Below, one piece after another: positions 52,291 to 62,091 of a stretch of DNA of 64,000 nt. The DNA lies in contig NC_015387.1 in NCBI RefSeq assembly GCF_000195335.1, positions 1,670,001 to 1,734,000 on the forward strand. Reading direction: 5' to 3'. Numbering within the stretch: position 1 is the first letter of the stretch; every line of letters begins with the position of its first letter. Under the pieces are notes generated by a model. The model ran no database searches. It was not told the origin of the DNA and saw only the letters and a list, made by a program, of their open reading frames with translations. Source of the stretch: Marinithermus hydrothermalis DSM 14884 (GTDB lineage Bacteria; Deinococcota; Deinococci; Deinococcales; Marinithermaceae). A program made the position numbers and the translations under genes.

Positions 52291-52621
52291 TGCGTTCCTC
52301 CACGATGATCGTGATGTGGCTGGTGCGCTTCTTGATGATGTCCGCCCGTCCCCGAGCCCGCGGCAGGATGCGCTTGAGCGCAGGCCCCTCGTCCACGTAC
52401 GCGGCCTTCACGTAGAGGGCGTCCTCCAAGAGGTTGTGGTTGTTCACCGCGTTCGCCACAGCGCTCTTCAGCACCTTGCGCACCGGCCGTGCAGCGCGCT
52501 TGTTCAGGTAACGCAGCAGAACGTCCGCCTCCTCCACGCTCTTGCCGCGAATCAGGTCCACGACCAGCCGGACCTTTCGAGGAGACATGCGCACGTACCT
52601 GGCAACGGCTTTGGCCTGCAT
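52280..52621 (-). CDS. rplV: 50S ribosomal protein L22
   Basis: 113 residues. [21 protein letters not shown] and [22 protein letters not shown] are diagnostic; its loop lines the exit tunnel. Eleven nt after rpsS. Confidence 0.98.
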   Translation of the reverse strand: MQAKAVARYVRMSPRKVRLVVDLIRGKSVEEADVLLRYLNKRAARPVRKVLKSAVANAVNNHNLLEDALYVKAAYVDEGPALKRILPRARGRADIIKKRTSHITIIVEERNGQ

Positions 52622-52632
52622 CAGTCGCCTCC

Positions 52633-52914
52633 TTACTTCTTCTTCGTGGCCTTGGCGTCCTTGCCGTGGCCCCGGTAGGTGCGGGTCGGCGCGAACTCGC
52701 CCAGCTTGTGGCCCACCATGTTCTCGGTGATGTAGACCGGCACGTGCTGCTTGCCGTTATACACGGCGATGGTGTGCCCAACCATCTCCGGAACGATGGT
52801 GGAGCGGCGGCTCCAGGTCTTGATGACCCGCTTCTCGCCCTTCGCGTTCAAAGCCTCGACCTTCTCCAGGAGGTGGTCGTCAATGAAGACACCTTTTTTC
52901 AAGCTGCGCGGCAT
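52633..52914 (-). CDS. rpsS: 30S ribosomal protein S19
   Basis: 93 residues. [19 protein letters not shown] and [21 protein letters not shown] are diagnostic. Works with S13 in the 30S head. Ten nt after rplB. Confidence 0.98.
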   Translation of the reverse strand: MPRSLKKGVFIDDHLLEKVEALNAKGEKRVIKTWSRRSTIVPEMVGHTIAVYNGKQHVPVYITENMVGHKLGEFAPTRTYRGHGKDAKATKKK

Positions 52915-52924
52915 ACTTCACCTC

Positions 52925-53755
52925 TCACGACTTCCGCCGGCTAATGATGAACCGGTTGGAGGGCTTCTTCTTCTTACGGGTCTTGCGCCCCTTGGTCTGC
53001 CACCCCCAAGGCGAGGCCGGAGGACGACCGCGCGGCGCCCGGCCCTCACCACCACCGTGCGGGTGATCCACCGGGTTCATCGCGGCACCCCGCACGTGCG
53101 GCTTGCGGCCCAACCAACGGCTGCGGCCCGCCTTGCCCAGCACGATGTTCTTGTGGTCCGCGTTCCCCACGGTACCCACGGTGGCGTAGCACTCCGCGTG
53201 GATCTTGCGCAGCTCCCCCGAGGGCAGGCGAAGGATCACGTAATCCCCCTCGCGCCCCTGGATCTGCGCGCTGGTCCCCGCCGAGCGCGCGATCTGCGCC
53301 CCCTTGCCCGGCTCGAGCTCCACCGCGTGGATCACGGTACCCACGGGGATGAACCGCAACGGCAGCGCGTTCCCCACCTGGATGGGAGCCTCCGGACCGG
53401 CCACGACCTTCATACCCGGCTTGAGCCCGTCCGGCGCGATGATGTACCGCTTCTCGCCGTCCACGTAGTGCAACAGCGCGATGCGGGCCGAACGGTTCGG
53501 GTCGTACTCGATCGCGGCCACCTTGGCGGGAATGCCGGCCTTATCCCGGCGGCGGAAGTCGATGATGCGGTACAGCCGCTTGTGCCCACCCCCACGGAAA
53601 CGCGCGGTGATGCGCCCCTGGTTGTTGCGCCCACCCGTCTTCTTCAGGGGTTCGGTCAGGGACTTCTCCGGGCGCTTCTTCGTGATCTCGGAGAAGTCCG
53701 CGACGGTCATGAAGCGGCGGGAGGGGGTGTACGGACGGAACTTCTTCACACCCAT
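52925..53755 (-). CDS. rplB: 50S ribosomal protein L2
   Basis: 276 residues. [15 protein letters not shown] at the start and the peptidyl-transferase-proximal [17 protein letters not shown] near the end are diagnostic. Nine nt after rplW. Confidence 0.98.
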   Translation of the reverse strand: MGVKKFRPYTPSRRFMTVADFSEITKKRPEKSLTEPLKKTGGRNNQGRITARFRGGGHKRLYRIIDFRRRDKAGIPAKVAAIEYDPNRSARIALLHYVDGEKRYIIAPDGLKPGMKVVAGPEAPIQVGNALPLRFIPVGTVIHAVELEPGKGAQIARSAGTSAQIQGREGDYVILRLPSGELRKIHAECYATVGTVGNADHKNIVLGKAGRSRWLGRKPHVRGAAMNPVDHPHGGGEGRAPRGRPPASPWGWQTKGRKTRKKKKPSNRFIISRRKS

Positions 53756-53764
53756 GATTCACCT

Positions 53765-54055
53765 CTAGATCAGGCCTTCCAGGGCCTCGATCTTCTGGCC
53801 CTCGGCCACGGTCACGATGGCTTTCTTGCGGTCCGGCCGCTTGCCGAGGAACCGGCCCAGGCGCTTCTTCTTCCCCCGGACGTTCGCGATGTTGACCTTG
53901 ACCACCTTGACGTTGAACGCCTTCTCAACCGCGTTCTTGACCTCGGTCCGGTTCGCGTCGGGGTGCACCCAGAAGGTGTACTTCCCCGCAGCGTACTGCG
54001 CGTAAGCCTTCTCGGAAAGCACCGGGGCCAGGATCACGTCGAACGGGGTCTTCAT
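53765..54055 (-). CDS. rplW: 50S ribosomal protein L23
   Basis: 96 residues. PVLSEKAYAQYAAGKYTFWVHPDANRTEVKNAVEKAFNV is represented by the SEKAYA and NRTEVK motifs. Docking site for trigger factor and SRP at the tunnel exit. Overlaps rplD by 4 nt. Confidence 0.97.
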   Translation of the reverse strand: MKTPFDVILAPVLSEKAYAQYAAGKYTFWVHPDANRTEVKNAVEKAFNVKVVKVNIANVRGKKKRLGRFLGKRPDRKKAIVTVAEGQKIEALEGLI

Positions 54056-54678
54056 GCTTCACCTCCAGCGCCGATGCGCTCGAGGGCCAGCTTCAAGGCC
54101 GCCTCGTCGAGCAGCAAGCGCTCGTGGCGCAGGATGTCGTAGACGTTCAGGCCCTCCGGCTCGAGGACGCTGGCCCAAGGGAGGTTGCGCGCCGCGCGGC
54201 GCACGAGCTCGTTCTCGGTCACGACCAGCACCGTCTCGCTACCGTCCAACCCGTTCGCCTTCGCCCAAGCCAGGAACTCCTTGGTCTTGCCGTTCACGCC
54301 CTCGAAGGCCTCGACCACGAGGAGCTTCTCCTCCTTGGCCCGGTCGGCGATGGCCATCGCGAGCCCCAGCTTACGCACCTTCTTGGGGAGGGTGTAGCTG
54401 TAGTCGCGCGGCTTGGGCCCGAAGACCGTGCCGCCCCCCACGAAGATCGGCGCCCCGCGGTCGCCGTGACGCGCACGACCGGTGTGTTTTTGCGGGTAGA
54501 GCTTGCGGCTCGAGTAGGCCACCTCGCCCCGGGTCTTGGTCGAGGCGGTCCCCCGGCGGCGCTTGGCAAGCTGCCACCGCACCACCTCGTAGAGGACGTG
54601 CGGGTTGATCTCCTCGGGGAGGTTGACCTGCACCTCCTTCTTGCCCGATTTCGAGATCACGGGAAGCGTGTACATCAC
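54052..54678 (-). CDS. rplD: 50S ribosomal protein L4
   Basis: 208 residues. [19 protein letters not shown] and GTGRARHGD-type ([20 protein letters not shown]) are diagnostic. In Escherichia coli L4 also attenuates the S10 operon; nothing in this sequence shows that here. Overlaps rplC and rplW by 4 nt each. Confidence 0.98.
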   Translation of the reverse strand: MMYTLPVISKSGKKEVQVNLPEEINPHVLYEVVRWQLAKRRRGTASTKTRGEVAYSSRKLYPQKHTGRARHGDRGAPIFVGGGTVFGPKPRDYSYTLPKKVRKLGLAMAIADRAKEEKLLVVEAFEGVNGKTKEFLAWAKANGLDGSETVLVVTENELVRRAARNLPWASVLEPEGLNVYDILRHERLLLDEAALKLALERIGAGGEA

Positions 54679-55295
54679 TTAGCCCCCTTCACGGATTCAC
54701 GCAGGATGACCAGGCCACCGTTCGGCCCAGGAACGGCGCCTTTCACGAGGATGAGGTTCTCCTCGGCGATCACGTCCACCACCTCGAGGTTCTGCACGGT
54801 CACCCGCTCGGCCCCGTAGCGGCCCGCCATCTTCTTGCCCTTGTAGACGCGGCCGGGGGTCTTGCGCTGCCCGATGGAGCCGGGGTGGCGGTGGATGCGG
54901 TGGGCGCCGTGGGAGTCCGGACCGCCGGCGAAGCCCCAGCGCTTCATCACGCCGGTAAAGCCCCGCCCCTTGGAGATTCCGGTCACGTCCACCCGTTCAC
55001 CGGGCTGGAAGATCGAAACCGTGACCACGTCCCCCTCGGGGTTGAAGCCGCGGATCTCACGCAGGTACCGCACCGGCTCGACCCCGGCTTTTTCGAAGTG
55101 CCCCTTCATGGGTTTGTTGACCCGCTGGGGTTTTTGAGGGAGGAAGCCGAGCTGCACCGCTTCGTACCCGTCTTTTTCCACGGTGCGGCGCTGCACCACG
55201 GGGCAGGGGCCCGCGAGGATGACCGTGACCGGGATGGCCCGGTCATCCTTCCAGATCTGGGTCATGCCGATCTTGGCGCCGAGGATGCCTTTCAC
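54675..55295 (-). CDS. rplC: 50S ribosomal protein L3
   Basis: 206 residues. [20 protein letters not shown] and [19 protein letters not shown] with [20 protein letters not shown] near the end are diagnostic. Early assembly and peptidyl-transferase support. Overlaps rpsJ by 4 nt. Confidence 0.98.
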   Translation of the reverse strand: MKGILGAKIGMTQIWKDDRAIPVTVILAGPCPVVQRRTVEKDGYEAVQLGFLPQKPQRVNKPMKGHFEKAGVEPVRYLREIRGFNPEGDVVTVSIFQPGERVDVTGISKGRGFTGVMKRWGFAGGPDSHGAHRIHRHPGSIGQRKTPGRVYKGKKMAGRYGAERVTVQNLEVVDVIAEENLILVKGAVPGPNGGLVILRESVKGAK

Positions 55296-55609
55296 CGCCC
55301 ACCTCCGATGGTCTTGATCTCGATCTCCACGCCGGTGGGGAGGTCCAGGGTCATCAGGCTTTCGATGGTCTTCTTGTTGGGGTTGAGGATGTCCACCAGG
55401 CGGTTGTGGGTGCGGATCTCGAAGTGCTCGCGGGAGTCCTTGTGCTTAAAGGGCCCGCGAAGCACGGTGAAACGACGCACCCGGGTCGGCAGAGGGACCG
55501 GCCCCGACACCTGCGCGCCGCTACGCCGCACGGTCTCCACGATCTTCTGCGCCGAGGCGTCCAAGCTCTTGTGATCGAATCCCCTGAGCTTGATGCGAAT
55601 CTTCGGCAT
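55292..55609 (-). CDS. rpsJ: 30S ribosomal protein S10
   Basis: 105 residues. [20 protein letters not shown] and [20 protein letters not shown] are diagnostic. It follows tuf by only 8 nt, so the str and S10 operons are joined, as in Thermus. Confidence 0.98.
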   Translation of the reverse strand: MPKIRIKLRGFDHKSLDASAQKIVETVRRSGAQVSGPVPLPTRVRRFTVLRGPFKHKDSREHFEIRTHNRLVDILNPNKKTIESLMTLDLPTGVEIEIKTIGGGR

Positions 55610-55617
55610 CCCTCACC

Positions 55618-56835
<1,218 letters not shown>

Positions 56836-56861
56836 CGTAACCGTCCTCCTTCAGACAACAC

Positions 56862-56892
56862 GGGGCGGGGAAGGCGCGCCCTCCCCCGCCCC
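56862..56892 (-). other. Intercistronic hairpin between fusA and tuf
   Basis: GGGGCGGGG and CCCCGCCCC form a 9-bp stem with a further AGG/CCT helix inside. On the minus strand it is followed by GTGTTGTCT and then the tuf ribosome-binding site GGAGGA. It may partly terminate, or protect a processed tuf mRNA end. Confidence 0.5.
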
Positions 56893-56899
56893 ACGCACG

Positions 56900-58972
56900 T
56901 CATTCCTTGATCAGCTTCTCCTGGATCTGCTTCGGAACCTCGGCGTAGTGATCGAAGAACATCACGAAGGAAGCCCGCCCCTGGGTCTTGGAGCGCAGGT
57001 CCGTGGCGTACCCGAACATCTCCGCGAGCGGAACGTTCGCGCGCACCACGGTCGCGTTGCCGCGCGGCTCCATCCCCAGGATGTGCCCCCGGCGCGAGTT
57101 CAGGTCGCCGATCACATCCCCCACGTACTCCTCGGGCGTGGTCACCTCGACCCGCATGACGGGCTCGAGGATCACCGGGTTGCCCTTTTGCACAGCCTCC
57201 TTGATCGCCATCGAACCCGCGATCTTGAAGGCCATCTCCGAGGAGTCCACCTCGTGGTAGGACCCGTCGTACAGGGTGACCTTGATGTCCACCACGGGGA
57301 AGCCGATGAGGGGCCCGGACTGCATGGCCTCCTCGATGCCCTTCTGCACCGCGGGGATGTACTCCTTGGGCACCACGCCGCCCACGATGGCGTTCACGAA
57401 CTCGAACCCGCCACCGCGCGGCAACGGCTCCGCTTTGATCTTGACGTGGCCGTACTGGCCGCGCCCACCGGTCTGGCGGATGAACTTGCCCTCGACGTCG
57501 ACCGGGGTGGTGATCGTCTCGCGGTAGGCCACCTGCGGCTTGCCGACGTTCGCGTCGACCTTGAACTCGCGCTTGAGGCGGTCCACGATGATCTCGAGGT
57601 GCAGCTCACCCATCCCCGAGATGATCGTCTGGCCGGACTCGGGGTCGGTCGAGACGCGGAAGGTCGGGTCCTCCTCCGCGAGGCGCGCGAGCGCCATGGT
57701 GAGCTTCTCCTGGTCCGCCTTGGTCTTGGGCTCGATCGCGACGTCGATCACCGGTTCGGGGATGTCGATGGACTCGAGGACGATCGGCTCGTCGTTTTCC
57801 CCGACGAGGGTGTCGCCGGTGATCGTGTCCTTGAGGCCCACGACGGCCCCGAGGTCCCCGGCCTTGAGTTCCTCCACCTCCTCGCGGTGGTTGGCGTGCA
57901 TCCGCAGGAGGCGGCCAACGCGCTCTTTCTTGCCCTTGGTGCTGTTATAGACGTACGAGCCCGCGGTGATCCGGCCGGAGTAGACGCGGATGAAGGTCAG
58001 CCGGCCGACGTAGGGGTCCGCCATGATCTTGAAGGCGAGGGCGGCCAGCGGGCCGTCGAAGTCGGGGGAACGGGTGATCTCCTCCCCGTCCGGGGTTGTG
58101 CCCTTGATCGGGGGCACGTCCAGCGGCGAGGGCAGGTAGTCCACCACCGCGTCGAGGAGGAGCTGAACGCCCTTGTTTTTCAACGCGGAACCGAGGAAGA
58201 CGGGGGTGATCTCCAGGGAAAGGGTGCCTTTGCGGATCGCGGCCTTGAGCTCCTCTTCGGTGATCTCCTCACCTTCGAGGTACTTCATCATGAGTTCTTC
58301 ATCGAAGTCGGCCGCGGCTTCAACCAGCTTCTCGCGCCATTCGGCGGCCTGGTCCTGGTACTCGGCGGGGATCTCCACCTCCCGGATGTCGGTGCCGAGG
58401 TCGTTCCCGTAGGTGTAGGCCCGCATCCGCACGAGGTCGATGATCCCGCTGAAGGTGTCCTCCCGACCGATCGGGAGCTGCATCAGCACCGGCCGCGCGC
58501 CAAGGCGCTCGATCATGCTGTTGATCACCAGCATGATGTCCGCGCCGGTCTTGTCCATCTTGTTGGCGAAAGCAATGCGCGGCACCCGGTACTTCTCGGC
58601 CTGACGCCAGACGGTCTCGGACTGCGGCTCCACGCCCTGCGAGGCGTCGAAGACCGCGACCGCCCCGTCCAGCACGCGCATGGAGCGCTCCACCTCGATG
58701 GTGAAGTCCACGTGGCCGGGGGTGTCGATGATGTTGATGCGGTGGTCCTTCCAGAAGCAGGTGGTGACCGCGGAGGTGATGGTGATCCCGCGCTCCCGCT
58801 CCTGCTCCATCCAGTCCATCGTGGCCGCGCCTTCGTGCACCTCGCCGATCTTGTGGATGCGGCCGGTGTAGTAAAGGATACGCTCGGTCGTCGTGGTCTT
58901 ACCGGCGTCGATGTGCGCGGCGATCCCGATGTTACGGGTCTTTTTAAGGTTAAACTCCGTCTTAACCGCCAT
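56900..58972 (-). CDS. fusA: Elongation factor G
   Basis: 690 residues from ATG 58972, two nt after the rpsG stop; an in-frame codon at 58981 lies inside rpsG. GTPase motifs [28 protein letters not shown] and NKMDKTGAD are intact, and domains II-V follow ([15 protein letters not shown] in domain IV). It drives translocation of tRNA and mRNA. The short gap implies coupling to rpsG. Confidence 0.98.
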   Translation of the reverse strand: MAVKTEFNLKKTRNIGIAAHIDAGKTTTTERILYYTGRIHKIGEVHEGAATMDWMEQERERGITITSAVTTCFWKDHRINIIDTPGHVDFTIEVERSMRVLDGAVAVFDASQGVEPQSETVWRQAEKYRVPRIAFANKMDKTGADIMLVINSMIERLGARPVLMQLPIGREDTFSGIIDLVRMRAYTYGNDLGTDIREVEIPAEYQDQAAEWREKLVEAAADFDEELMMKYLEGEEITEEELKAAIRKGTLSLEITPVFLGSALKNKGVQLLLDAVVDYLPSPLDVPPIKGTTPDGEEITRSPDFDGPLAALAFKIMADPYVGRLTFIRVYSGRITAGSYVYNSTKGKKERVGRLLRMHANHREEVEELKAGDLGAVVGLKDTITGDTLVGENDEPIVLESIDIPEPVIDVAIEPKTKADQEKLTMALARLAEEDPTFRVSTDPESGQTIISGMGELHLEIIVDRLKREFKVDANVGKPQVAYRETITTPVDVEGKFIRQTGGRGQYGHVKIKAEPLPRGGGFEFVNAIVGGVVPKEYIPAVQKGIEEAMQSGPLIGFPVVDIKVTLYDGSYHEVDSSEMAFKIAGSMAIKEAVQKGNPVILEPVMRVEVTTPEEYVGDVIGDLNSRRGHILGMEPRGNATVVRANVPLAEMFGYATDLRSKTQGRASFVMFFDHYAEVPKQIQEKLIKE

Positions 58973-58974
58973 AC

Positions 58975-59445
58975 TTACCACCGGTAGTGCGCGTAGGCCC
59001 GGTTCGCTTCGGCCATGCGCTCGACGTCCTCACGCTTCTTCACCGCGCCGCCCTTGCCTTCGGCCGCCTCGAGCAGCTCGTTCGCCACGCGCTCGACCGC
59101 GGTCCGTTCGGGGCGGGCGTTGGCCGCCTGGACCAGCCAGCGCAGGGCGAGGGACTGCTGCCGGCGCGGCGAGACCTCGACCGGCACCTGGTAGTTCGCA
59201 CCGCCGACGCGCCGGCTGCGCACCTCCAGCCGCGGCTTGACGTTCTCCACGGCCTGCTTGAAGACCTTGAGGGGCTCCTGGCCGGTCTTTTCCTGGATGA
59301 GTCTGCAGGCATCATAGAAGATGCGCGCGGCCAGGTTCTTCTTGCCGTCCCGCATGATCTTGTTGATGAAGGCCGTGACGACGACGTCGCCGTAGACCAG
59401 GTCAGGCTGGAGTTGACGGATCTCTGCTCTTCTTCTCCGTGCCAT
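58975..59445 (-). CDS. rpsG: 30S ribosomal protein S7
   Basis: 156 residues. [20 protein letters not shown] and [23 protein letters not shown] are diagnostic (split here as family motifs). Head-domain primary binder; in E. coli it represses the str operon. Thirteen nt after rpsL. Confidence 0.98.
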   Translation of the reverse strand: MARRRRAEIRQLQPDLVYGDVVVTAFINKIMRDGKKNLAARIFYDACRLIQEKTGQEPLKVFKQAVENVKPRLEVRSRRVGGANYQVPVEVSPRRQQSLALRWLVQAANARPERTAVERVANELLEAAEGKGGAVKKREDVERMAEANRAYAHYRW

Positions 59446-59458
59446 GCTGCACCCTCAC

Positions 59459-59842
59459 TTACTTCTTCGGCCGCTTGGTCCCGTACTTGGAGCGGCTCTT
59501 CTTCCGGTCCTTGACCCCCTGGGTGTCGTAGACCCCACGCACGATGTGGTACCGCACGCCGGGCAGGTCCTTCACACGGCCCCCGCGGATCAAGACCACC
59601 GAGTGTTCCTGCAGGTTGTGCCCTTCGCCAGGAATGTACGCCGTCACCTCGTACCCGCTGGTAAGGCGCACCTTCGCCACCTTGCGCAGCGCCGAGTTCG
59701 GCTTCTTCGGCGTGACCGTACGCACCACGGTGCACACGCCACGGCGGAATGGGCTTCCCTTCAACGCGGGAACCTTGCTCTTTTTCTTGGTGGCCTTGCG
59801 GCCTTTGCGGAGAAGCTGATTGATCGTCGGCAGTGCAATCAC
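59459..59842 (-). CDS. rpsL: 30S ribosomal protein S12
   Basis: 127 residues from GTG 59842, giving the family N-terminus [10 protein letters not shown] as in Thermus. [19 protein letters not shown] keeps the Lys that is wild type for streptomycin sensitivity, and [13 protein letters not shown] is intact. First gene of the superoperon. A small hairpin (CAGCCC-ACTC-GGGCTG, 59856-59871) lies in the leader just before GGAAGGGA. Confidence 0.98.
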   Translation of the reverse strand: MIALPTINQLLRKGRKATKKKSKVPALKGSPFRRGVCTVVRTVTPKKPNSALRKVAKVRLTSGYEVTAYIPGEGHNLQEHSVVLIRGGRVKDLPGVRYHIVRGVYDTQGVKDRKKSRSKYGTKRPKK

Positions 59843-59924
59843 TCCCTTCCTGGCTCAGCCCACTCGGGCTGGTGTTGCCCCCGTCTCTCAAGAACCTCTG
59901 GAACCCGGGCGGGGCCGAGTCCCG

Positions 59925-59953
59925 ATTGTAACCGCCTCCAAATCGCCGGTCAA
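59925..59953 (-). promoter_or_regulatory. Proximal promoter of the ribosomal superoperon
   Basis: On the minus strand TTGACC (59953-59948) and TACAAT (59930-59925) are 17 bp apart, close to consensus. The leader to rpsL would be about 75 nt. Confidence 0.8.
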
Positions 59954-60016
59954 ACCGGCCGGGAGGCGGCTCGGCCCGGGACCAGGGGCTGGCCCCAGGG
60001 GTCCCTCAACTTGCGC

Positions 60017-60046
60017 AGTATACACGCTTTTACCCGTGTGCCGCAA
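60017..60046 (-). promoter_or_regulatory. Distal promoter of the ribosomal superoperon
   Basis: TTGCGG (60046-60041) and TATACT (60022-60017) are 18 bp apart on the minus strand. Tandem promoters at ribosomal operons are common. It would give a leader of about 165 nt. Confidence 0.6.
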
Positions 60047-60096
60047 GCCCCGTTCCCCGCGCCGCAGCGGAGTTTCACCGGGTATACACTGGGACC

Positions 60097-60906
60097 GTGC
60101 TCGCCCTACTCTTTGTGGACGGCCTGGGCGTCTCCGCCCACCCCGAAAGCCCCCTACGCCACGTGGCCTCCCTTCCCCCCGAGCCCCGCCGGGAGGATGG
60201 CGTGTGTTACCAGCTACTCGACGCGCGACTGGGGCTGGAGGGCCTCCCCCAGTCGGCCACCGGCCAAACCAGCCTCCTCACCGGAAGGAACGCGGCGCGG
60301 CTTCTCGGGTACCACCACGGACCGTTCCCCGGCCCCACCCTACGGGCCCTTCTCGCCGAGGAAAGCCTGCAGGTGCGGGCCGTGCGGCGGGGGCTGCGCG
60401 TGCACCACGCGAACGGGTACCGGTCGCGCTACCTCGAGCTCCTCGAAAAGCGCGTCCGCCACGTGCCCCTCTCGGCTTTCGGGTACGCGGCGCGGGCCGC
60501 GGGGCTGCCCCTCCTGCCCCTGGAGCACCCGGAGGCCGTCCACCCGATGCTTCCAGACCCGGAGGCTGCCGCCCTGCGGTTCGCCGCGCTGAGCGAACGC
60601 TACGACCTGGTGATCCTCGAGCACTGGGCGCTGGACCTAGCGGGGCACCGGGACCCCGCTGCTATTCGGGGACACCTCGAGCGGTTGGATCGGTTCCTCG
60701 AGGCGTTTCGGCGGGCGCGGCCCAAGAGCAGTCTGGTGCTGATCTCCGATCACGGCAACGCGGAGGAGCCTTGGCATACCGCGCACACCACGAACCCGGT
60801 GCCTTTTCTGGTGCTCGGCCCGTTGGCGGCGGCGACGCCGGAATTGGGGGATATCGTGGCTTGGGGGCGCTGGGTGCAGCGGGTGGTGCTCGAGGAAAGG
60901 ACGTAA
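60097..60906 (+). CDS. Alkaline-phosphatase-superfamily metalloenzyme (phosphoglycerate mutase-like), substrate unknown
   Basis: 269 residues from GTG 60097. The metal and nucleophile motifs of the superfamily are visible: FVDGLG (Asp), SATGQTSLLTG (nucleophile region), LEHWALDLAGHRD, SDHGNAEEP and HTTNPVPFL. The order and the DHGN/HT pair are those of cofactor-independent phosphoglycerate mutase and phosphopentomutase, but at half their size it lacks an inserted mutase domain. A phosphatase or phosphotransferase is likely. The stop TAA lies within the first unit of a tandem repeat. Confidence 0.8.
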   Translation: MLALLFVDGLGVSAHPESPLRHVASLPPEPRREDGVCYQLLDARLGLEGLPQSATGQTSLLTGRNAARLLGYHHGPFPGPTLRALLAEESLQVRAVRRGLRVHHANGYRSRYLELLEKRVRHVPLSAFGYAARAAGLPLLPLEHPEAVHPMLPDPEAAALRFAALSERYDLVILEHWALDLAGHRDPAAIRGHLERLDRFLEAFRRARPKSSLVLISDHGNAEEPWHTAHTTNPVPFLVLGPLAAATPELGDIVAWGRWVQRVVLEERT

Positions 60907-60945
60907 TGGACGTAATGCAAGACGTAATGCAAGACGTAATGCAAA
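60901..60945 (+). repeat. Tandem 12-bp repeats upstream of the iron-transporter promoter
   Basis: ACGTAATGCAAG is repeated at 60910 and 60922, with ACGTAATGCAAA at 60934 and a shortened unit ACGTAATGG at 60901. The array begins in the last codons of the metalloenzyme gene and ends 40 bp before the -35 at 60986. The 12-bp period is near one helical turn, as for a regulator that binds direct repeats. Confidence 0.8.
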
Positions 60946-60985
60946 TGGTTCCTATTCTCAAATCCAATAATTCCGAGCGGTTTAC

Positions 60986-61014
60986 TTGACATTATTCCCA
61001 CGATCCCCTAGACT
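60986..61014 (+). promoter_or_regulatory. Sigma-70 promoter of the iron ABC transporter
   Basis: TTGACA (60986-60991) and TAGACT (61009-61014) are 17 bp apart, a strong match in an AT-rich patch. The leader to ATG 61072 is about 50 nt and includes GGAGG at 61057-61061. Confidence 0.82.
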
Positions 61015-61071
61015 GCTTTCTGGGTGACTGACCGCTGGGTCCGCCCAAAACTCATCGGAGGTTGCGTCCTT

Positions 61072-62073
61072 ATGAAAAGGGTTCTGGTACACTCCCTAAG
61101 CGCTCTGCTCGCCCTCTCCGCTCTCGGCACTGCGGCCGCCCAAGAGCTCGTGATCTACTCGGGGCGTAGTAAAAGCCTGGTCGAGCCGATCATTCAGCAG
61201 TTCGAGCGGGAAACCGGCATCAACGTCAGAGTCAAGTACGGCAAAACCGCCGAACTCGCCGTCCTTCTCCTCGAGGAAGGCATCCGCAGCCCCGCGGACC
61301 TGTTCTGGGCGCAGGACGCGGGCGCCCTCGGCGCGGTGGCCAAGGCCGACCTGTTCGTGAAGCTCCCCGAGTCCGTGGTGGCGCGTGTCCCCGAACAGTT
61401 CCGGAACGAGAACGGCCTCTGGGTCGCCATCACCGGCCGGGCCCGCACCCTCGCCTACTCCCCCGAGCGCGTCAAGCCCGAAGAGCTCCCCAAGAGCATC
61501 TTCGACCTGACCGACCCCAAGTGGGCCGGACGCGTGGGGTGGGCACCCACCAACGCCTCCTTCCAGGCCTTCGTCACCGCGATGCGCGTCCTCTACGGGG
61601 AGGAGACCACCAAGCAGTGGCTCCTCGATATGAAGGCGAACGGCACCAAAGCCTACCCCAAGAACACCCCGATCATCGAAGCCATCGCCGCGGGCGAGAT
61701 CGACCTCGGCCTGCCCAACCACTACTACCTGCTGCGCTTCAAGAAGGCCGACTCCAAGTTCCCCGTCGCGCAAACCTTCTTCCAGCCGGGTGACGCGGGC
61801 AACCTGGTGAACGTCGCCGGCGTGGGCATCCTCAAGTCCGCCAAGCACCCCAAAGAAGCCCTCGCCTTCGTGAAGTACCTCCTCTCCGAAAAAGGCCAGC
61901 AGTACTTCGTCAGCGACGTCTTCGAGTACCCGGTCACGGACGAGGTCATCCCCAACCCCAACCTGCCGGTGGCCTTCGAAGAACTCCTCGAGCTCACGCC
62001 CCAGATCGACCTGGACGACCTCGACGACCTCAAGGGCACGCTCGAGCTGTTGCGGGAGGTGGGGCTCCTCTAA
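61072..62073 (+). CDS. Iron(III)-type ABC transporter substrate-binding protein (FutA/FbpA-like)
   Basis: 333 residues from ATG 61072; an in-frame start at 61024 lies between the -10 and the ribosome-binding site and would spoil the signal peptide. MKRVLVHSLSALLALSALGTAAAQ is a Sec signal cleaved near residue 23. LVIYSGRSKSLVEPIIQQFERETGI is the family opening; NHYYLLRFKK holds the twin tyrosines that bind Fe(III) in FbpA/FutA, and PGDAGNLVNVAGVGILK follows. It captures iron outside the membrane for the permease and ATPase downstream. Confidence 0.92.
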   Translation: MKRVLVHSLSALLALSALGTAAAQELVIYSGRSKSLVEPIIQQFERETGINVRVKYGKTAELAVLLLEEGIRSPADLFWAQDAGALGAVAKADLFVKLPESVVARVPEQFRNENGLWVAITGRARTLAYSPERVKPEELPKSIFDLTDPKWAGRVGWAPTNASFQAFVTAMRVLYGEETTKQWLLDMKANGTKAYPKNTPIIEAIAAGEIDLGLPNHYYLLRFKKADSKFPVAQTFFQPGDAGNLVNVAGVGILKSAKHPKEALAFVKYLLSEKGQQYFVSDVFEYPVTDEVIPNPNLPVAFEELLELTPQIDLDDLDDLKGTLELLREVGLL

Positions 62074-62091
62074 CCCCCAAAGGAGGACAAT

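Larger units (their letters stand above)
59843..60096. other. Divergent intergenic region between rpsL and the metalloenzyme gene
   Basis: No gene in these 254 bp. It holds the two rpsL promoters and leader on the minus strand (listed separately) and, at its right end on the plus strand, TATACA/TACACT (60083-60090) 6-8 nt before GTG 60097, a leaderless-type promoter. Confidence 0.6.

Noticed and set aside
59843-60096. tRNA or small RNA gene between rpsL and the metalloenzyme
   Set aside because: No cloverleaf or CCA-type end seen; the sequence is explained by two promoters and a leader hairpin.
60901-60945. CRISPR array
   Set aside because: The 12-bp units are directly abutting with no spacers and only three to four copies, and no cas gene is present.
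59820-60989. 389-residue ORF covering the rpsL leader and the metalloenzyme gene
   Set aside because: Arg/Pro/Gly-rich frame over promoters and a wrong frame of the metalloenzyme; its end simply reads through the 12-bp repeats.
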